Source of the DNA: Gammaproteobacteria bacterium
GTDB lineage: Bacteria > Pseudomonadota > Gammaproteobacteria > Pseudomonadales > Azotimanducaceae
Length of the DNA: 51,469 bases
NCBI GenBank assembly: GCA_009837725.1
Contig: VXSY01000171.1
Coordinates: forward strand, 1-51,469
Direction: 5' to 3'
The notes under the pieces were generated by a model, which made no database searches, had not been told where the DNA came from, and was given only the letters and a program-made list of their open reading frames with translations. Shown in pieces: positions 29,346 to 40,569 of this stretch; within the stretch, counting starts at the first letter, position 1; every line of letters starts with the position of its first letter. Made by a program: the position numbers and the translations under genes.

Positions 29346-30124
29346 GCGTCGCCCTCGCGCACCACCAGCACGTGGCGGGAACGGTCGAGGGCCGCGCTCG
29401 GCATCGCCTCCACCCGGGCGAAATCGTCGCCAGGATCGCGCACCACCGACTGCACCACGCCCACTGGGTAGCCGAACGGAAAGCGTCCGCCGAGACCGGA
29501 ACTCACGAGCAGGTCGCCCGGAACGATGTCGGACGCTATGGGCACGCTCTCGAGCGTCAGGCGGTCGAACGCGCCGGTGCCGGCGGCGATGGAGCGCAGG
29601 TTGCTGCGATTGACGTGCACCGGCACCGCATGGGTGGTGTCGGAGATCAGCAGCACCCTGCTCGTGCTGGCCGCCGACTGCACCACCTGCCCGAACAATC
29701 CGCCGGAATCCACCACCGCCTGCCCGGTGCTGACGGAATCGCCAAGCCCCTTGTCGATCACCACCTCGTGCCGGGCGGGATTGGGCAGGATGGCGATGAT
29801 CTCCGCCACCAGCACGCCCTCGGGCAGGCTTTCGGTAGAGCCAAGCAACGCTCGCAGACGGTCGTTTTCCGCCACAAGGCCCTGGTAGAGGCCCGCAGTA
29901 CGCCTCAGTTCGACGAGTTCCGTCTCGAGCCGGTCGACGTCGTCGCGCAATCGAGCATGGGTGGAGAACAGATGATCCATGCGGTTCCCCAAAAGGTAGG
30001 GGGACTCGGCAACGTAGTAGAGGGGGAAGACGCCGGCGGTCAGTGCGCCTCGCAAGGGCTTCAGGGTGGTTGTGCCGCCATCCACCGCGACCAGCGCGCC
30101 CGAAGCGACGCAAAGCCCGGCCAA
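29342..30124 (-). CDS. mreC: rod shape-determining protein MreC (start uncertain)
   Basis: At least 260 residues. The coiled-coil region RLRDDVDRLETELVELRR precedes two beta domains with conserved GLFGQVV and SSGLGGRFPFGYPVGVV. MreC is the periplasmic scaffold linking MreB to wall enzymes. The only conventional start found is TTG 30124, which cuts into the membrane helix. The same frame is open upstream and encodes a sensible N-terminus (IKSLFVRRSISGYVLAGLC), suggesting the true start is near 30166 (ATC) or 30193 (ATT), or that a base is wrong. There is no ATG or GTG in frame back to mreB. Confidence 0.88.
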   Translation of the reverse strand: MAGLCVASGALVAVDGGTTTLKPLRGALTAGVFPLYYVAESPYLLGNRMDHLFSTHARLRDDVDRLETELVELRRTAGLYQGLVAENDRLRALLGSTESLPEGVLVAEIIAILPNPARHEVVIDKGLGDSVSTGQAVVDSGGLFGQVVQSAASTSRVLLISDTTHAVPVHVNRSNLRSIAAGTGAFDRLTLESVPIASDIVPGDLLVSSGLGGRFPFGYPVGVVQSVVRDPGDDFARVEAMPSAALDRSRHVLVVREGDA

Positions 30125-30246
30125 GACGTAGCCGGAAATGCTTCTGCGAACAAACAGGCTCTTGATGGCAACACCCGGCTTGGGATCGTTAATGGAACGG
30201 TGAGCGAGGGATCGAGGGCGCCTCCGATTTGGGCTGCGTTTGGAGT

Positions 30247-31323
<1,077 letters not shown>

Positions 31324-31420
31324 TTACCACGCTTGCCACGCCAGCGGGTGCGCTGAATGGGGCTGCAGACGCTCGTGCGCCTTCCCAGCGAGCGGCGCCT
31401 GTTCGCGAAGGGCAACACTC

Positions 31421-31440
31421 TTGCGGGCGTCGGCAGTCGC
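31421..31440 (+). repeat. hairpin repeat family 4, degraded copy
   Basis: TTGCGGGCGTCGGCAGTCGC closely matches one arm of the copies at 23023 and 28150, but the partner arm is lost. It lies in the mreB-gatC divergent region. Confidence 0.4.
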
Positions 31441-31492
31441 TTCAGAAACCGCCGGCGTACAGTCGCTACGCTCACCCCTTAAGGCGAGGAGC

Positions 31493-31521
31493 CAGCGCCG
31501 TTTTCTGCGGCGGGGCCTCCA
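31493..31521 (-). repeat. hairpin repeat family 1, copy 4 (mreB-gatC region)
   Basis: AGCGCCG (31494-31500) and GCGGCG (31507-31512) around TTTTCT, then GGGCCTCC. It lies just before the proposed gatC promoter. Confidence 0.7.
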
Positions 31522-31526
31522 GGCGG

Positions 31527-31555
31527 TTGTTTACTAGGCCGCTTTCGCCTTCAAT
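31527..31555 (+). promoter_or_regulatory. candidate sigma-70 promoter for gatCAB
   Basis: TTGTTT (31527-31532), a 17-bp spacer and TTCAAT (31550-31555), 34 bp before the gatC start. Spacing is ideal but each box has mismatches to consensus. Confidence 0.35.
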
Positions 31556-31588
31556 TGCGGCGCGCACAGATGGAGCGATTGCGGCGAG

Positions 31589-31870
31589 ATGGATTCGGAG
31601 ACGGTAGAAAGGCTGCTGCGGCTGTCTGCGCTCGAGCTCGACGAGGACGCGCGGGCGCGGCTAGTCCGCGACTTGGGCCGGATCGTTGCACTCATCGACG
31701 AGATGCAATCTGTCGATACCGAGGGGGTGGAGCCTTTGGCGCATCCGCTCGATGCGGTGCAGCCGCTCAGACCCGACCGAGCCGATCCCAAGGTGGACCG
31801 GGCGATGCTGCAGCAAGGCGCTCCCGCCACGCGGGACGGTCTCTACCTGGTGCCGCGCGTTGTCGAATAG
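31589..31870 (+). CDS. gatC: Asp-tRNA(Asn)/Glu-tRNA(Gln) amidotransferase subunit C
   Basis: 93 residues. Small stabilising subunit of GatCAB, which converts mischarged Glu-tRNA(Gln) or Asp-tRNA(Asn). The N-terminal VERLLRLSALEL and the VDTEGVEPLAHPL linker are typical. The C-terminal belt ends with RDGLYLVPRVVE. Four bases separate it from gatA. Divergent from mreB, the same arrangement seen in Pseudomonas. Confidence 0.93.
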   Translation: MDSETVERLLRLSALELDEDARARLVRDLGRIVALIDEMQSVDTEGVEPLAHPLDAVQPLRPDRADPKVDRAMLQQGAPATRDGLYLVPRVVE

Positions 31871-31874
31871 CAGC

Positions 31875-33338
31875 ATGGCAGGCGGCGCGTTCGCTACGCT
31901 TTCCGAGCTTCGCGCGGAGCTGGCCGCGCGGCGTGTTGGCGCGGTGGAACTGGCGCAGGCGTGCCTTGACCGAATCGCCGCACAGGCGCATCTGAACGCC
32001 TTCGTCTCGACGTGTCCCGAACGTGCCTTGGCGCGTGCCGAGGCCGCCGATCGCCGCATCGCCAAGGAAGGACAGACGGCACTCGTTGGCCTCCCCTTCG
32101 CGCACAAGGACATCTTCTGCGTGCAAGGGCTTCCCACCACCTGCGCCTCCAACATGCTGGCGGATTTCGTTGCCCCCTACGACGCCACCGTGGCGGCACG
32201 AATGGACGCCGCGGGTGCCGTGCTCGTGGGCAAGACCAACATGGACGAGTTCGCGATGGGCTCGTCGAGCGAGACAGGACATCTCGGCTCGGTGCGAAAT
32301 CCCTGGGACACGGGCCGTGTCGCTGGCGGCTCCTCCGGCGGCTCTGCGGCAGCGGTGGCCGCAGGACTCGTGCCCGCCGCCACCGGCACCGACACCGGCG
32401 GTTCCATCCGCCAGCCAGCGGCCTTTTGCGGCGTGTCCGGCCTCAAGCCCACCTATGGTCGGGTGTCGCGCTACGGCATGATCGCCTTTGCCTCGAGCCT
32501 CGATCAGGGAGGCCCGATGGCACGCACGGCCGAGGACTTGCGGCTGCTGCTCGCCTGCATGGAGGGGCGCGACCCACGCGATTCCACCAGCGCCGACGTG
32601 CCGCCCACCGCTGCAGAAGCCACCCCGCGTCCCTTGCGCATAGGCATCCCGGGCGAGTATTGGGATGCGCTCGGCACCGACATGGGCACTGCGCTCGATG
32701 CGGCACGCCGCGGCATCGAGGGACTAGGCCACAACCTAGCCGCCGTGTCGCTGCCCCACACCCGCGCCGCGGTGGCGGCCTACTACGTCATCTCCAGTGC
32801 AGAAGCCTCGACCAACCTCTCGCGCTACGACGGCGTGCGCTACGGGCATCGCGCAAGCGCGCCGAAGGACCTCGAAGACCTCTACCGCCGCAGCCGCAGC
32901 GAGGGCTTCGGCGATGAAGTGAAGCGGCGCATCCTCACCGGTGCGTACACCTTGTCGGTCGGCTACTACGACGCCTACTATCAGAAGGCGCAGCGGGTGC
33001 GACGACTCATCCGGCAGGACTTCCTGGACGCATTCGCGTCAGTGGACGCAATCCTCGCCCCGGTGACGCCGACGCCGGCCTTCGAACTCGACGCCATGCA
33101 GGCAGACCCCACAGACATGTACCGCCAAGATGCGTTCACCGTGCCGGCTAGCCTCGCCGGGCTGCCGGCGCTTTCCGTGCCCTGCGGCCAGATCGGGGGC
33201 CTGCCCGTAGGCATGCAGCTCATCGGGCCGCATTTCGCCGAAGATCGACTGCTGGCCCTGGGCGAAGCGTGGCAGCGGGAAACCGACTGGCACATGCCGC
33301 ATCCAAGGGACTCCCGTGCAGGCCCGGAGGCCACCTAA
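31875..33338 (+). CDS. gatA: Asp/Glu-tRNA amidotransferase subunit A
   Basis: 487-residue amidase-signature enzyme that releases ammonia from glutamine. The catalytic Ser-cisSer-Lys triad is visible: Lys78 in FAHKDIF, the Ser-rich GGSSGGSAAAVAAG, and the nucleophile in GTDTGGSIRQPA. Also present are GLKPTYGRVSRYG and SLDQGGPMARTAED. ATG 31875 follows gatC directly; the frame is open further 5' inside gatC. Full length. The channel to GatB and the tRNA-dependent reaction are as known for the family. Confidence 0.96.
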   Translation: MAGGAFATLSELRAELAARRVGAVELAQACLDRIAAQAHLNAFVSTCPERALARAEAADRRIAKEGQTALVGLPFAHKDIFCVQGLPTTCASNMLADFVAPYDATVAARMDAAGAVLVGKTNMDEFAMGSSSETGHLGSVRNPWDTGRVAGGSSGGSAAAVAAGLVPAATGTDTGGSIRQPAAFCGVSGLKPTYGRVSRYGMIAFASSLDQGGPMARTAEDLRLLLACMEGRDPRDSTSADVPPTAAEATPRPLRIGIPGEYWDALGTDMGTALDAARRGIEGLGHNLAAVSLPHTRAAVAAYYVISSAEASTNLSRYDGVRYGHRASAPKDLEDLYRRSRSEGFGDEVKRRILTGAYTLSVGYYDAYYQKAQRVRRLIRQDFLDAFASVDAILAPVTPTPAFELDAMQADPTDMYRQDAFTVPASLAGLPALSVPCGQIGGLPVGMQLIGPHFAEDRLLALGEAWQRETDWHMPHPRDSRAGPEAT

Positions 33339-34781
<1,443 letters not shown>

Positions 34782-34913
34782 AGCTCCCGCCCGACAGCAG
34801 CGTGGGCGGCGGCGAGTTCGCAAACCAAAGAACGGCACATCGGCAAACGCAACCTGCCACCATTCGCCCGCAAGCCGTTCCCCGCCGCACCGAAATCCGC
34901 CACCATCGACGCA

Positions 34914-35789
34914 ATGAACGCCACCGACCTCCTTGCACTCCTCTTGGCCGCGGGCCTCGGTCTCGCTGGAGGCAGCTTCGCCAATGTGGCCGCGCGGCGG
35001 TTGCCGATCCTCCTCGCGCGGCGCTGGCGGAACGAGGCGTTGGCAACGCTGCACATCGAGCCCAAGGCCGCGCAGCCCTTCAACCTCGCTCGCCCGCGCT
35101 CCCACTGCCCCTCATGCAGCACGCCCATCCGCGTGCGTCACAACGTCCCTGTGGTCGGCTGGCTACTGCTGCGCGGGCGCTGCGCTGCTTGTGGAACGTC
35201 GATTCCGGCACGTTACCCGCTGGTGGAACTCGCGGGCCTGGCAGTTGCGCTGGCCGCCACCGCCGTTTGGGGGTTCACCGCGCTTGCGCTCCTGCACGGC
35301 GTCTTCCTGCTCGCCCTCCTCACTGCCGCCCTGATCGACTGCGACACCCGCCTGCTGCCCGACGAAATCACCCTGCCGCTGCTTTGGCTCGGCCTCGGCT
35401 GCGCGTGGGCATTCCCCGAGCGCCCTGCCCTCGCCGACGCCGCAATCGGCGCCGCCGCCGGCTACCTCGTGCTGTGGGGCATCTACCATGCCTTCCGTCT
35501 CGTCACCGGCAAGGAAGGCATGGGCCACGGCGACTTCAAGATGCTGGCCGCGCTCGGCGCTTGGTTCGGTTGGCAAGCGCTGCCGGCAATCGTCCTCATC
35601 GCCTCGCTGAGCGGCCTCGCCTTCGCCTTGGCGCGAAGATTGCGGCACGGCCCGCCACCCACCGGCGACCCCATGGCCGCAGCGATGCCGTTCGGCCCGT
35701 TTCTTGCCGTCGGCGGCTGCGTTACGCTGTTTCTCCATGACTGGATCGTCCATGCAACGCTGTTTCGCGGAAGCCTCCTCACGCCATAG
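34914..35789 (+). CDS. pilD: type IV prepilin peptidase/N-methyltransferase
   Basis: 291 residues, polytopic. It cleaves prepilin leader peptides and N-methylates the new end, for type IV pili or type II secretion. The cytoplasmic zinc-binding cysteines are C65xxC68 (CPSC) and C90xxC93 (CAAC). The catalytic aspartates are D142 in LIDCDTRLLPD and D207 in GHGDFKMLAALGAW. An LPxxxxxxWR-type loop lies after the first helix. It precedes coaE and yacG, the Pseudomonas pilD-coaE-yacG order, though pilB and pilC are not upstream here. Confidence 0.92.
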   Translation: MNATDLLALLLAAGLGLAGGSFANVAARRLPILLARRWRNEALATLHIEPKAAQPFNLARPRSHCPSCSTPIRVRHNVPVVGWLLLRGRCAACGTSIPARYPLVELAGLAVALAATAVWGFTALALLHGVFLLALLTAALIDCDTRLLPDEITLPLLWLGLGCAWAFPERPALADAAIGAAAGYLVLWGIYHAFRLVTGKEGMGHGDFKMLAALGAWFGWQALPAIVLIASLSGLAFALARRLRHGPPPTGDPMAAAMPFGPFLAVGGCVTLFLHDWIVHATLFRGSLLTP

Positions 35790-35858
35790 CAACCTGTCGG
35801 AACTCGCCGGGGTGCCAAGAGGCGGCGTCCTGTCCCGGCGCCGAACAACGGAGACACC

Positions 35859-36458
35859 TTGGCCAACTATGTAGTAGGCATTGCCGGAGGCATCGGCAGC
35901 GGCAAGACCGCCGTTTCCGATCGCTTCGCCGGATACGGCACCGTCGTGGTGGATGCGGATGTCGCATCTCGAGACGTGGTGCGCCCCGGCGAACCGGGTC
36001 TCGCGGCCATCGCGGAGCGCTACGGCGGCGCCGTCATCAATGGCAACGGCGAACTCAACCGGGCAGCCCTGCGCGAGCGCATCTTTCGCGACACCGAAGA
36101 GCGCCGCTGGGTGGAGCGGCTGCTGCATCCCGCCATCAACCGTCTCATCGCCGAGCGTCTCGCCGCCGCCACGTCGGCCTACGCACTGCTGGTGAACCCT
36201 CTCATGCGAGCCCGCGACGCGCGCGCCAATCGCATCCTCGTGGTGGACGTGTCAGAGGAAGTGCAGGTCGCGCGTACCACCGCCAGAGACGGCGTGGACG
36301 AGGAACAGGCGCGAGCGATCATAGCCAGCCAACTCCCGCGAAAGGAGCGCCTCGCCTTCGCCGACGACGTGATCGTCAACGACGGCGCCCTCGCCGACCT
36401 CGACGGCCCCGTGCGGAAACTGCACGCCGAGTATCTGGAGCTTGCCAATGGCGCATGA
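35859..36458 (+). CDS. coaE: dephospho-CoA kinase
   Basis: 199 residues. Final step of coenzyme A synthesis. The P-loop is [14 protein letters not shown] near the N-terminus, and the substrate motif is [12 protein letters not shown]. The lid and [12 protein letters not shown] regions are present. TTG 35859 is supported by CGGAGA seven bases upstream and by the fit of [16 protein letters not shown] to the family start. The stop overlaps yacG. Confidence 0.93.
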   Translation: MANYVVGIAGGIGSGKTAVSDRFAGYGTVVVDADVASRDVVRPGEPGLAAIAERYGGAVINGNGELNRAALRERIFRDTEERRWVERLLHPAINRLIAERLAAATSAYALLVNPLMRARDARANRILVVDVSEEVQVARTTARDGVDEEQARAIIASQLPRKERLAFADDVIVNDGALADLDGPVRKLHAEYLELANGA

Positions 36459-36675
36459 CACGGCCCGCATCGTCGTCTGCCCAACTTGCTCGAAGCCGGT
36501 CAAGTGGACGCCAGCCAACCCGTTCCGCCCATTCTGCTCGGAACGTTGCCGACTGATCGACTTCGGCGCCTGGGCCAGCGAAAGCCACGTCATCCCCGGC
36601 GACCCGGTCTATGACGACATCGACTCCAAAGACATCGAGCGGCAGCGCGGCGATCTCGGAGACGATTTCGCTTGA
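36448..36675 (+). CDS. yacG: zinc-binding DNA gyrase inhibitor YacG
   Basis: 75 residues from ATG 36448, with CTGGAG seven bases upstream; an in-frame TTG lies at 36442. Four zinc cysteines: VVCPTCSKP and FCSERC. The region [20 protein letters not shown] is the YacG signature, followed by [12 protein letters not shown]. Small cytoplasmic protein that can bind GyrB. Overlaps the coaE 3' end, so it is in the same transcript. Confidence 0.93.
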   Translation: MAHDTARIVVCPTCSKPVKWTPANPFRPFCSERCRLIDFGAWASESHVIPGDPVYDDIDSKDIERQRGDLGDDFA

Positions 36676-36714
36676 CCCGCAAGGGCGCTCAGCCGAACGC
36701 AAGGCAACCCTGCC

Positions 36715-39135
36715 ATGCACCGAATGCTCCCAGGCTATAGCGTCGCAAAACGTCCCCCTTTGAACGCGCCTTTCGGGGAGGAGGGCGTTCAGCGCCGTTT
36801 TCTGCGGCGCAGCCTCCTAGCTCTCCTCCTGCCATGCCTGTTGCCCGCCGCACTCGCGAGCGAACCCGACTTGGCAACGACGCTCTGGACCGAAGAGGAG
36901 GGCCGCGGTGTGTGCGGCGGCTACCCGGGCAGGCCACCTGCCAGCCTGGAGGCGCACGCCGACGAACAAGCCCTAGTTGCCACAGCCGCCACCCTCTCCC
37001 GCCTCGGCCTCAGCACCACCCTGCGCGGCACCGTCCGCGTCCGTCAGGGAGGCCGAGAACTGCGCGCACCAGCCCTCACCCTCGACGAGGAGGCACAGAC
37101 AGCCCACGCCGAGGGCATCGCCGAACTGCGCGATCCGGCCCTCCACCTACGAGGCCAGAACCTCAAACTGGCCATGCAGGACGACTCCGCCTCCCTCGAA
37201 CAAGCCGAGTTCGTCATGCTCCAGAGCCAGATGCGCGGCACCGCCGATCGTCTCGAGAAGCAAGGCGCAGGGCTCAGGCTGACCAACACCTCCCTTACCG
37301 GCTGCCCACCCGGGCACGACGGCTGGATGATCCGCGCCGACCGCATCGAGATGGACCAAGACGAGACCTTCGCCACTGCCACGGACGCCCAGGTGCGCGT
37401 CGTTGGCATACCAGTGTTCCGAGCGCCCTATCTGCGCTTCCCCGTCAGCGAAAGGCGCGTCTCAGGTTTCCTCTTTCCCGAACTCAGCCACGGCGGCGTC
37501 AGCGGCATCGAACTCGGCCTGCCCTACTACCTCAACCTCGCTCCCAACTACGATGCAACCCTCATCCCGCGCCTGATGACCCGCCGAGGCACCGGCATCG
37601 ACGGCGAATTTCGTCACAGGTCCCCGGGCAGCGACACCGAACTGCGCACCGCCTGGCTCGGCAACGACGAGCAGTACAACGGCGTGCTGTCACGCCGCGA
37701 CTGGCTGCGCGCCGGCAATGAGGGCGTGACGAGCTTCGACCCGGCCGATCGCTGGCTCACCAGGCTTGACCATCAAGGACAGTTCGGCGCCCTGAGCACC
37801 CTCGTCAACTACGCCAAGGCCAGCGACCGCGACTATCTCGCCGACTTCGGCTACGGCGCTGGCCCCGACCTCGAATTCGCGAGCCAAGTGACCCTGCCGA
37901 GCCGTGCCGAAGCGCGCTACCGGCGCGGCGGCTGGGACGCACGAGTCTGGGCACAGAGCTTCCAACCCCTCACGGAACGGCCAGCACCCTGGCGCCGCGT
38001 ACCCGAAGCGAACGTGGTGTATCGCGGCCAGTTGGCTGGCCCGTTGGAATGGTCGCTGGCAAGCGTCTGGTCCTGGTTCGACCGCGACGATGCCGCCCTC
38101 GCCGCGCCGTCCCTCGCCGGCCGTCGCCTCCACGTCGAACCCGGCGCCCGGCTTCGGCTCGCCCGCCCGTTCGGATTCTTGACCTTGGGCGCCGCCTACC
38201 GCTACACCGAGTGGGACCTCGATCATGCCCGCCGTGACGCCACGCCGCACCGCGCCCTCGCCCGCGCCAGCATCGACGGCGGCATTTTCTTCGAGCGCCC
38301 GCTCGGCGAAGGCTGGATACAGACCCTGGAACCGCGAGTCGCCTACTTCCGCCAGGAACACGCCGAGCAGGACCACCTACCGAGGTTCGATGCCGCCGCA
38401 CTCACCTTCGGCTACGACCAACTGTTCCGCACGGACCGCTTCGCGGGCCTGGATCGCATCGGCGATGCACACCACGTTTCCGCCGGGGTCGTCAGTCGCA
38501 TGCTCCAGGCCGAACGCGGAACCGAGCGCCTCGTCGCCCGCGTCGGCGCCATTGCCTGGCTGGATGACCGCCGTGTGACGCTGACCGGCAAACCCGGCGC
38601 GAACGAAGCCCGCCCCGCCGCCTTCGCCGGCGACATGACCGGCCACATCGGCCCTATACGCATCACCGGCACAGCCGCCTGGGACACCGACGGCCGCCGC
38701 CTCGACGAAGCTGGCCTCGTTGCCATGACCCGCTCCGAATCCGGCCGCATCATGAGTTTCGGCTATCGCCGCCGCGCCGCCATCGACGTGGACCAGACCG
38801 ACATCGGCATCTACGCCCCCGTCACCCATCGCCTAAGCATCTTTGGCCGATGGAACCATGACTGGCAAAACGGTCAAATGGTGGAAGGATTCGCCGGTTT
38901 CGGCTGGCGCGGTTGCTGCGTCGAGGTAAAGCTCCTGTGGCGCCGCTTGATCGACGCGCCGAGACACCCATCCTTCGGCAATGCGACGGGCCCCCTGCAA
39001 GCCACCGGCGGCCCCGATGCAACGCCAGAAGACCGGGTGATGCTCCAAGTGTCCTTGAGCGGCCTTGCCGGCTTCGGGCGCCGCATAGAATCCCACTTGG
39101 AACGCGGCGTCCGAGGCTATCGCCGAACGCCATAG
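36715..39135 (+). CDS. lptD: LPS-assembly protein LptD
   Basis: 806 residues if started at ATG 36715. Outer-membrane beta-barrel that inserts LPS into the outer leaflet with LptE. An N-terminal OstA-like beta-jellyroll is followed by a 26-strand barrel. The four disulfide cysteines of E. coli LptD have clear counterparts: C67 (VCGG), C197 (TGCPPG) and the adjacent pair C734-C735 (GCCVEV). APYLRFPVSERRVSGFLFP matches the barrel entry. The hydrophobic signal core is LLALLLPCLLPAALAS. The basic residues before it are encoded by a family 1 hairpin repeat (36790-36820). The start is uncertain: ATG 36715, ATG 36724 and TTG 36760 are candidates. Confidence 0.93.
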   Translation: MHRMLPGYSVAKRPPLNAPFGEEGVQRRFLRRSLLALLLPCLLPAALASEPDLATTLWTEEEGRGVCGGYPGRPPASLEAHADEQALVATAATLSRLGLSTTLRGTVRVRQGGRELRAPALTLDEEAQTAHAEGIAELRDPALHLRGQNLKLAMQDDSASLEQAEFVMLQSQMRGTADRLEKQGAGLRLTNTSLTGCPPGHDGWMIRADRIEMDQDETFATATDAQVRVVGIPVFRAPYLRFPVSERRVSGFLFPELSHGGVSGIELGLPYYLNLAPNYDATLIPRLMTRRGTGIDGEFRHRSPGSDTELRTAWLGNDEQYNGVLSRRDWLRAGNEGVTSFDPADRWLTRLDHQGQFGALSTLVNYAKASDRDYLADFGYGAGPDLEFASQVTLPSRAEARYRRGGWDARVWAQSFQPLTERPAPWRRVPEANVVYRGQLAGPLEWSLASVWSWFDRDDAALAAPSLAGRRLHVEPGARLRLARPFGFLTLGAAYRYTEWDLDHARRDATPHRALARASIDGGIFFERPLGEGWIQTLEPRVAYFRQEHAEQDHLPRFDAAALTFGYDQLFRTDRFAGLDRIGDAHHVSAGVVSRMLQAERGTERLVARVGAIAWLDDRRVTLTGKPGANEARPAAFAGDMTGHIGPIRITGTAAWDTDGRRLDEAGLVAMTRSESGRIMSFGYRRRAAIDVDQTDIGIYAPVTHRLSIFGRWNHDWQNGQMVEGFAGFGWRGCCVEVKLLWRRLIDAPRHPSFGNATGPLQATGGPDATPEDRVMLQVSLSGLAGFGRRIESHLERGVRGYRRTP
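36790..36820 (-). repeat. hairpin repeat family 1, copy 5 (inside the lptD 5' end)
   Basis: GCGCCG (36792-36797) pairs with CGGCGC (36805-36810), followed by AGCCTCCTAG. In the lptD frame it encodes QRRFLRRSLL, the basic and early hydrophobic part of the signal peptide. Confidence 0.75.
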
Positions 39136-39219
39136 CGAGGGGCCCCAAGCGCCACCCAGGCAACCCAGCCTTACCTCCTACTCGACAACCCGGTAACCTT
39201 GCCCAAGCGGAGACAAACG

Positions 39220-40569
39220 GTGAGCAACTTGCACAACCACCTGACAATCCACGCGCGAAGGCAGAACCGCCTCTTGGCAACCCTTGCCCTCGCGGTGGCC
39301 CTATCCATCACCGCCCCCGCCTGGTCTGCGCAGGTGTGCGTCGAGGGCATTGCCGCCATCGTCAATGAGGATGTCGTGCTCGCCAGCGAAGTGGCGCGTC
39401 GCCTTGCCCTCTTCGAGGAACGGATGCGAGCCCAAGGGCAGGAAGAGTTGCCGGAACGCGACGCCATCCTCAGCCAGATCCTCGAGCAGCTTGTCATGGA
39501 GAACCTGCAGTTGCAGGAGGCCAAGGCGCGTGGCATCGAGATCGAGGACGAAGCCCTCACCGACTCGGTGCAGGCCTATTCCGAGCAGCAAGGCCTCACC
39601 CTCGATCAGTTCCGCGAGCAACTAGCCGCGAGCGGCATGAGCTATCGCGAGTTCCGCGACGAGGTGCGGCGCGAACTCACCCTGCAGCGCGTGCAGCAAA
39701 ACGTCGTCAACCGCCGCGTCTACCTCACCGAGCAAGACGTGGACTCGCTCATCGCCTCGCCCTTTTTCCGCGACTACATCTCCGACGAATACCGCATCGG
39801 CCACATCCTGCTGCAGGTGAGCCAGAACGCCACCCCGGAGGCCGTCCAGGAAGCCACCCGCACCGCGAGCGACATCGTGCGCCAGTTGCGCGAAGGCGCA
39901 GACTTCGCCCGCATGGCCGTCGAGCACTCCGCCGCCAGCACCGCCCTCGAAGGCGGCGACCTCGGCTGGCGCAAGGCAAGCCAGATTCCGGGCCTGTTCG
40001 CCGAAGAGGTCTTGGCGCTCGGTATCGGTGAGACCGCCGACCCGGTGCGTGCGCCGTCCGGCTTCCACATCGTCCAACTCGTGGACCAGCGCGGTGCGTC
40101 GCAAAGGCGCGAACAGCAAACCCTCGCCCGCCACATCCTGCTCAAGTCCTCCACCATCCGTTCCGAGGAGCAAACCGTCGAAGCGATCTGGGACCTCCAC
40201 GCCCGCATCGTTGCCGGTGAAGACTTCGCCGACCTCGCCCGCGAACACTCCAACGACCCCGGCAGCGCCCTCGCCGGCGGTGAATTGGGCTGGGCACCAG
40301 CCACCAACTACGTCGATCGCTTCCGCGAAGTGCTTGATGCCAGCCAACTCGGCGACCTGTCCGAACCATTCCAGACCGAACACGGTTGGCACATCCTCGA
40401 AGTGCTAGGCCGTCGCGAGGAGGACATGAGCAAGGAGGCCCGCACAGACATCGCCGCCCGCGTGCTGCACCAACGCCGGTTCGAGGAAAAGCTGCAAGAG
40501 TGGCAGTCGGAACTGCGCGACGAAGCCTTCGTGAAGACCATGGGCGGCTGCGGCGAAAGCGCCGGTTGA
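39220..40569 (+). CDS. surA: periplasmic chaperone/peptidyl-prolyl isomerase SurA
   Basis: 449 residues from GTG 39220, supported by GGAG seven bases upstream; TTG 39199 is a longer alternative. The signal peptide is LLATLALAVALSITAPAWSA. An N-terminal chaperone domain (VCVEGIAAIVNEDVVLASEV) precedes two parvulin domains: one with GHILLQVSQ and GGDLGWRKASQIPGLF, the second with ARHILLKSS and GGELGWAPATNYVDRF. A C-terminal helix follows. It delivers outer-membrane proteins, including LptD, to the BAM machine. In E. coli pdxA follows, but here rsmA overlaps directly. Confidence 0.94.
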   Translation: MSNLHNHLTIHARRQNRLLATLALAVALSITAPAWSAQVCVEGIAAIVNEDVVLASEVARRLALFEERMRAQGQEELPERDAILSQILEQLVMENLQLQEAKARGIEIEDEALTDSVQAYSEQQGLTLDQFREQLAASGMSYREFRDEVRRELTLQRVQQNVVNRRVYLTEQDVDSLIASPFFRDYISDEYRIGHILLQVSQNATPEAVQEATRTASDIVRQLREGADFARMAVEHSAASTALEGGDLGWRKASQIPGLFAEEVLALGIGETADPVRAPSGFHIVQLVDQRGASQRREQQTLARHILLKSSTIRSEEQTVEAIWDLHARIVAGEDFADLAREHSNDPGSALAGGELGWAPATNYVDRFREVLDASQLGDLSEPFQTEHGWHILEVLGRREEDMSKEARTDIAARVLHQRRFEEKLQEWQSELRDEAFVKTMGGCGESAG

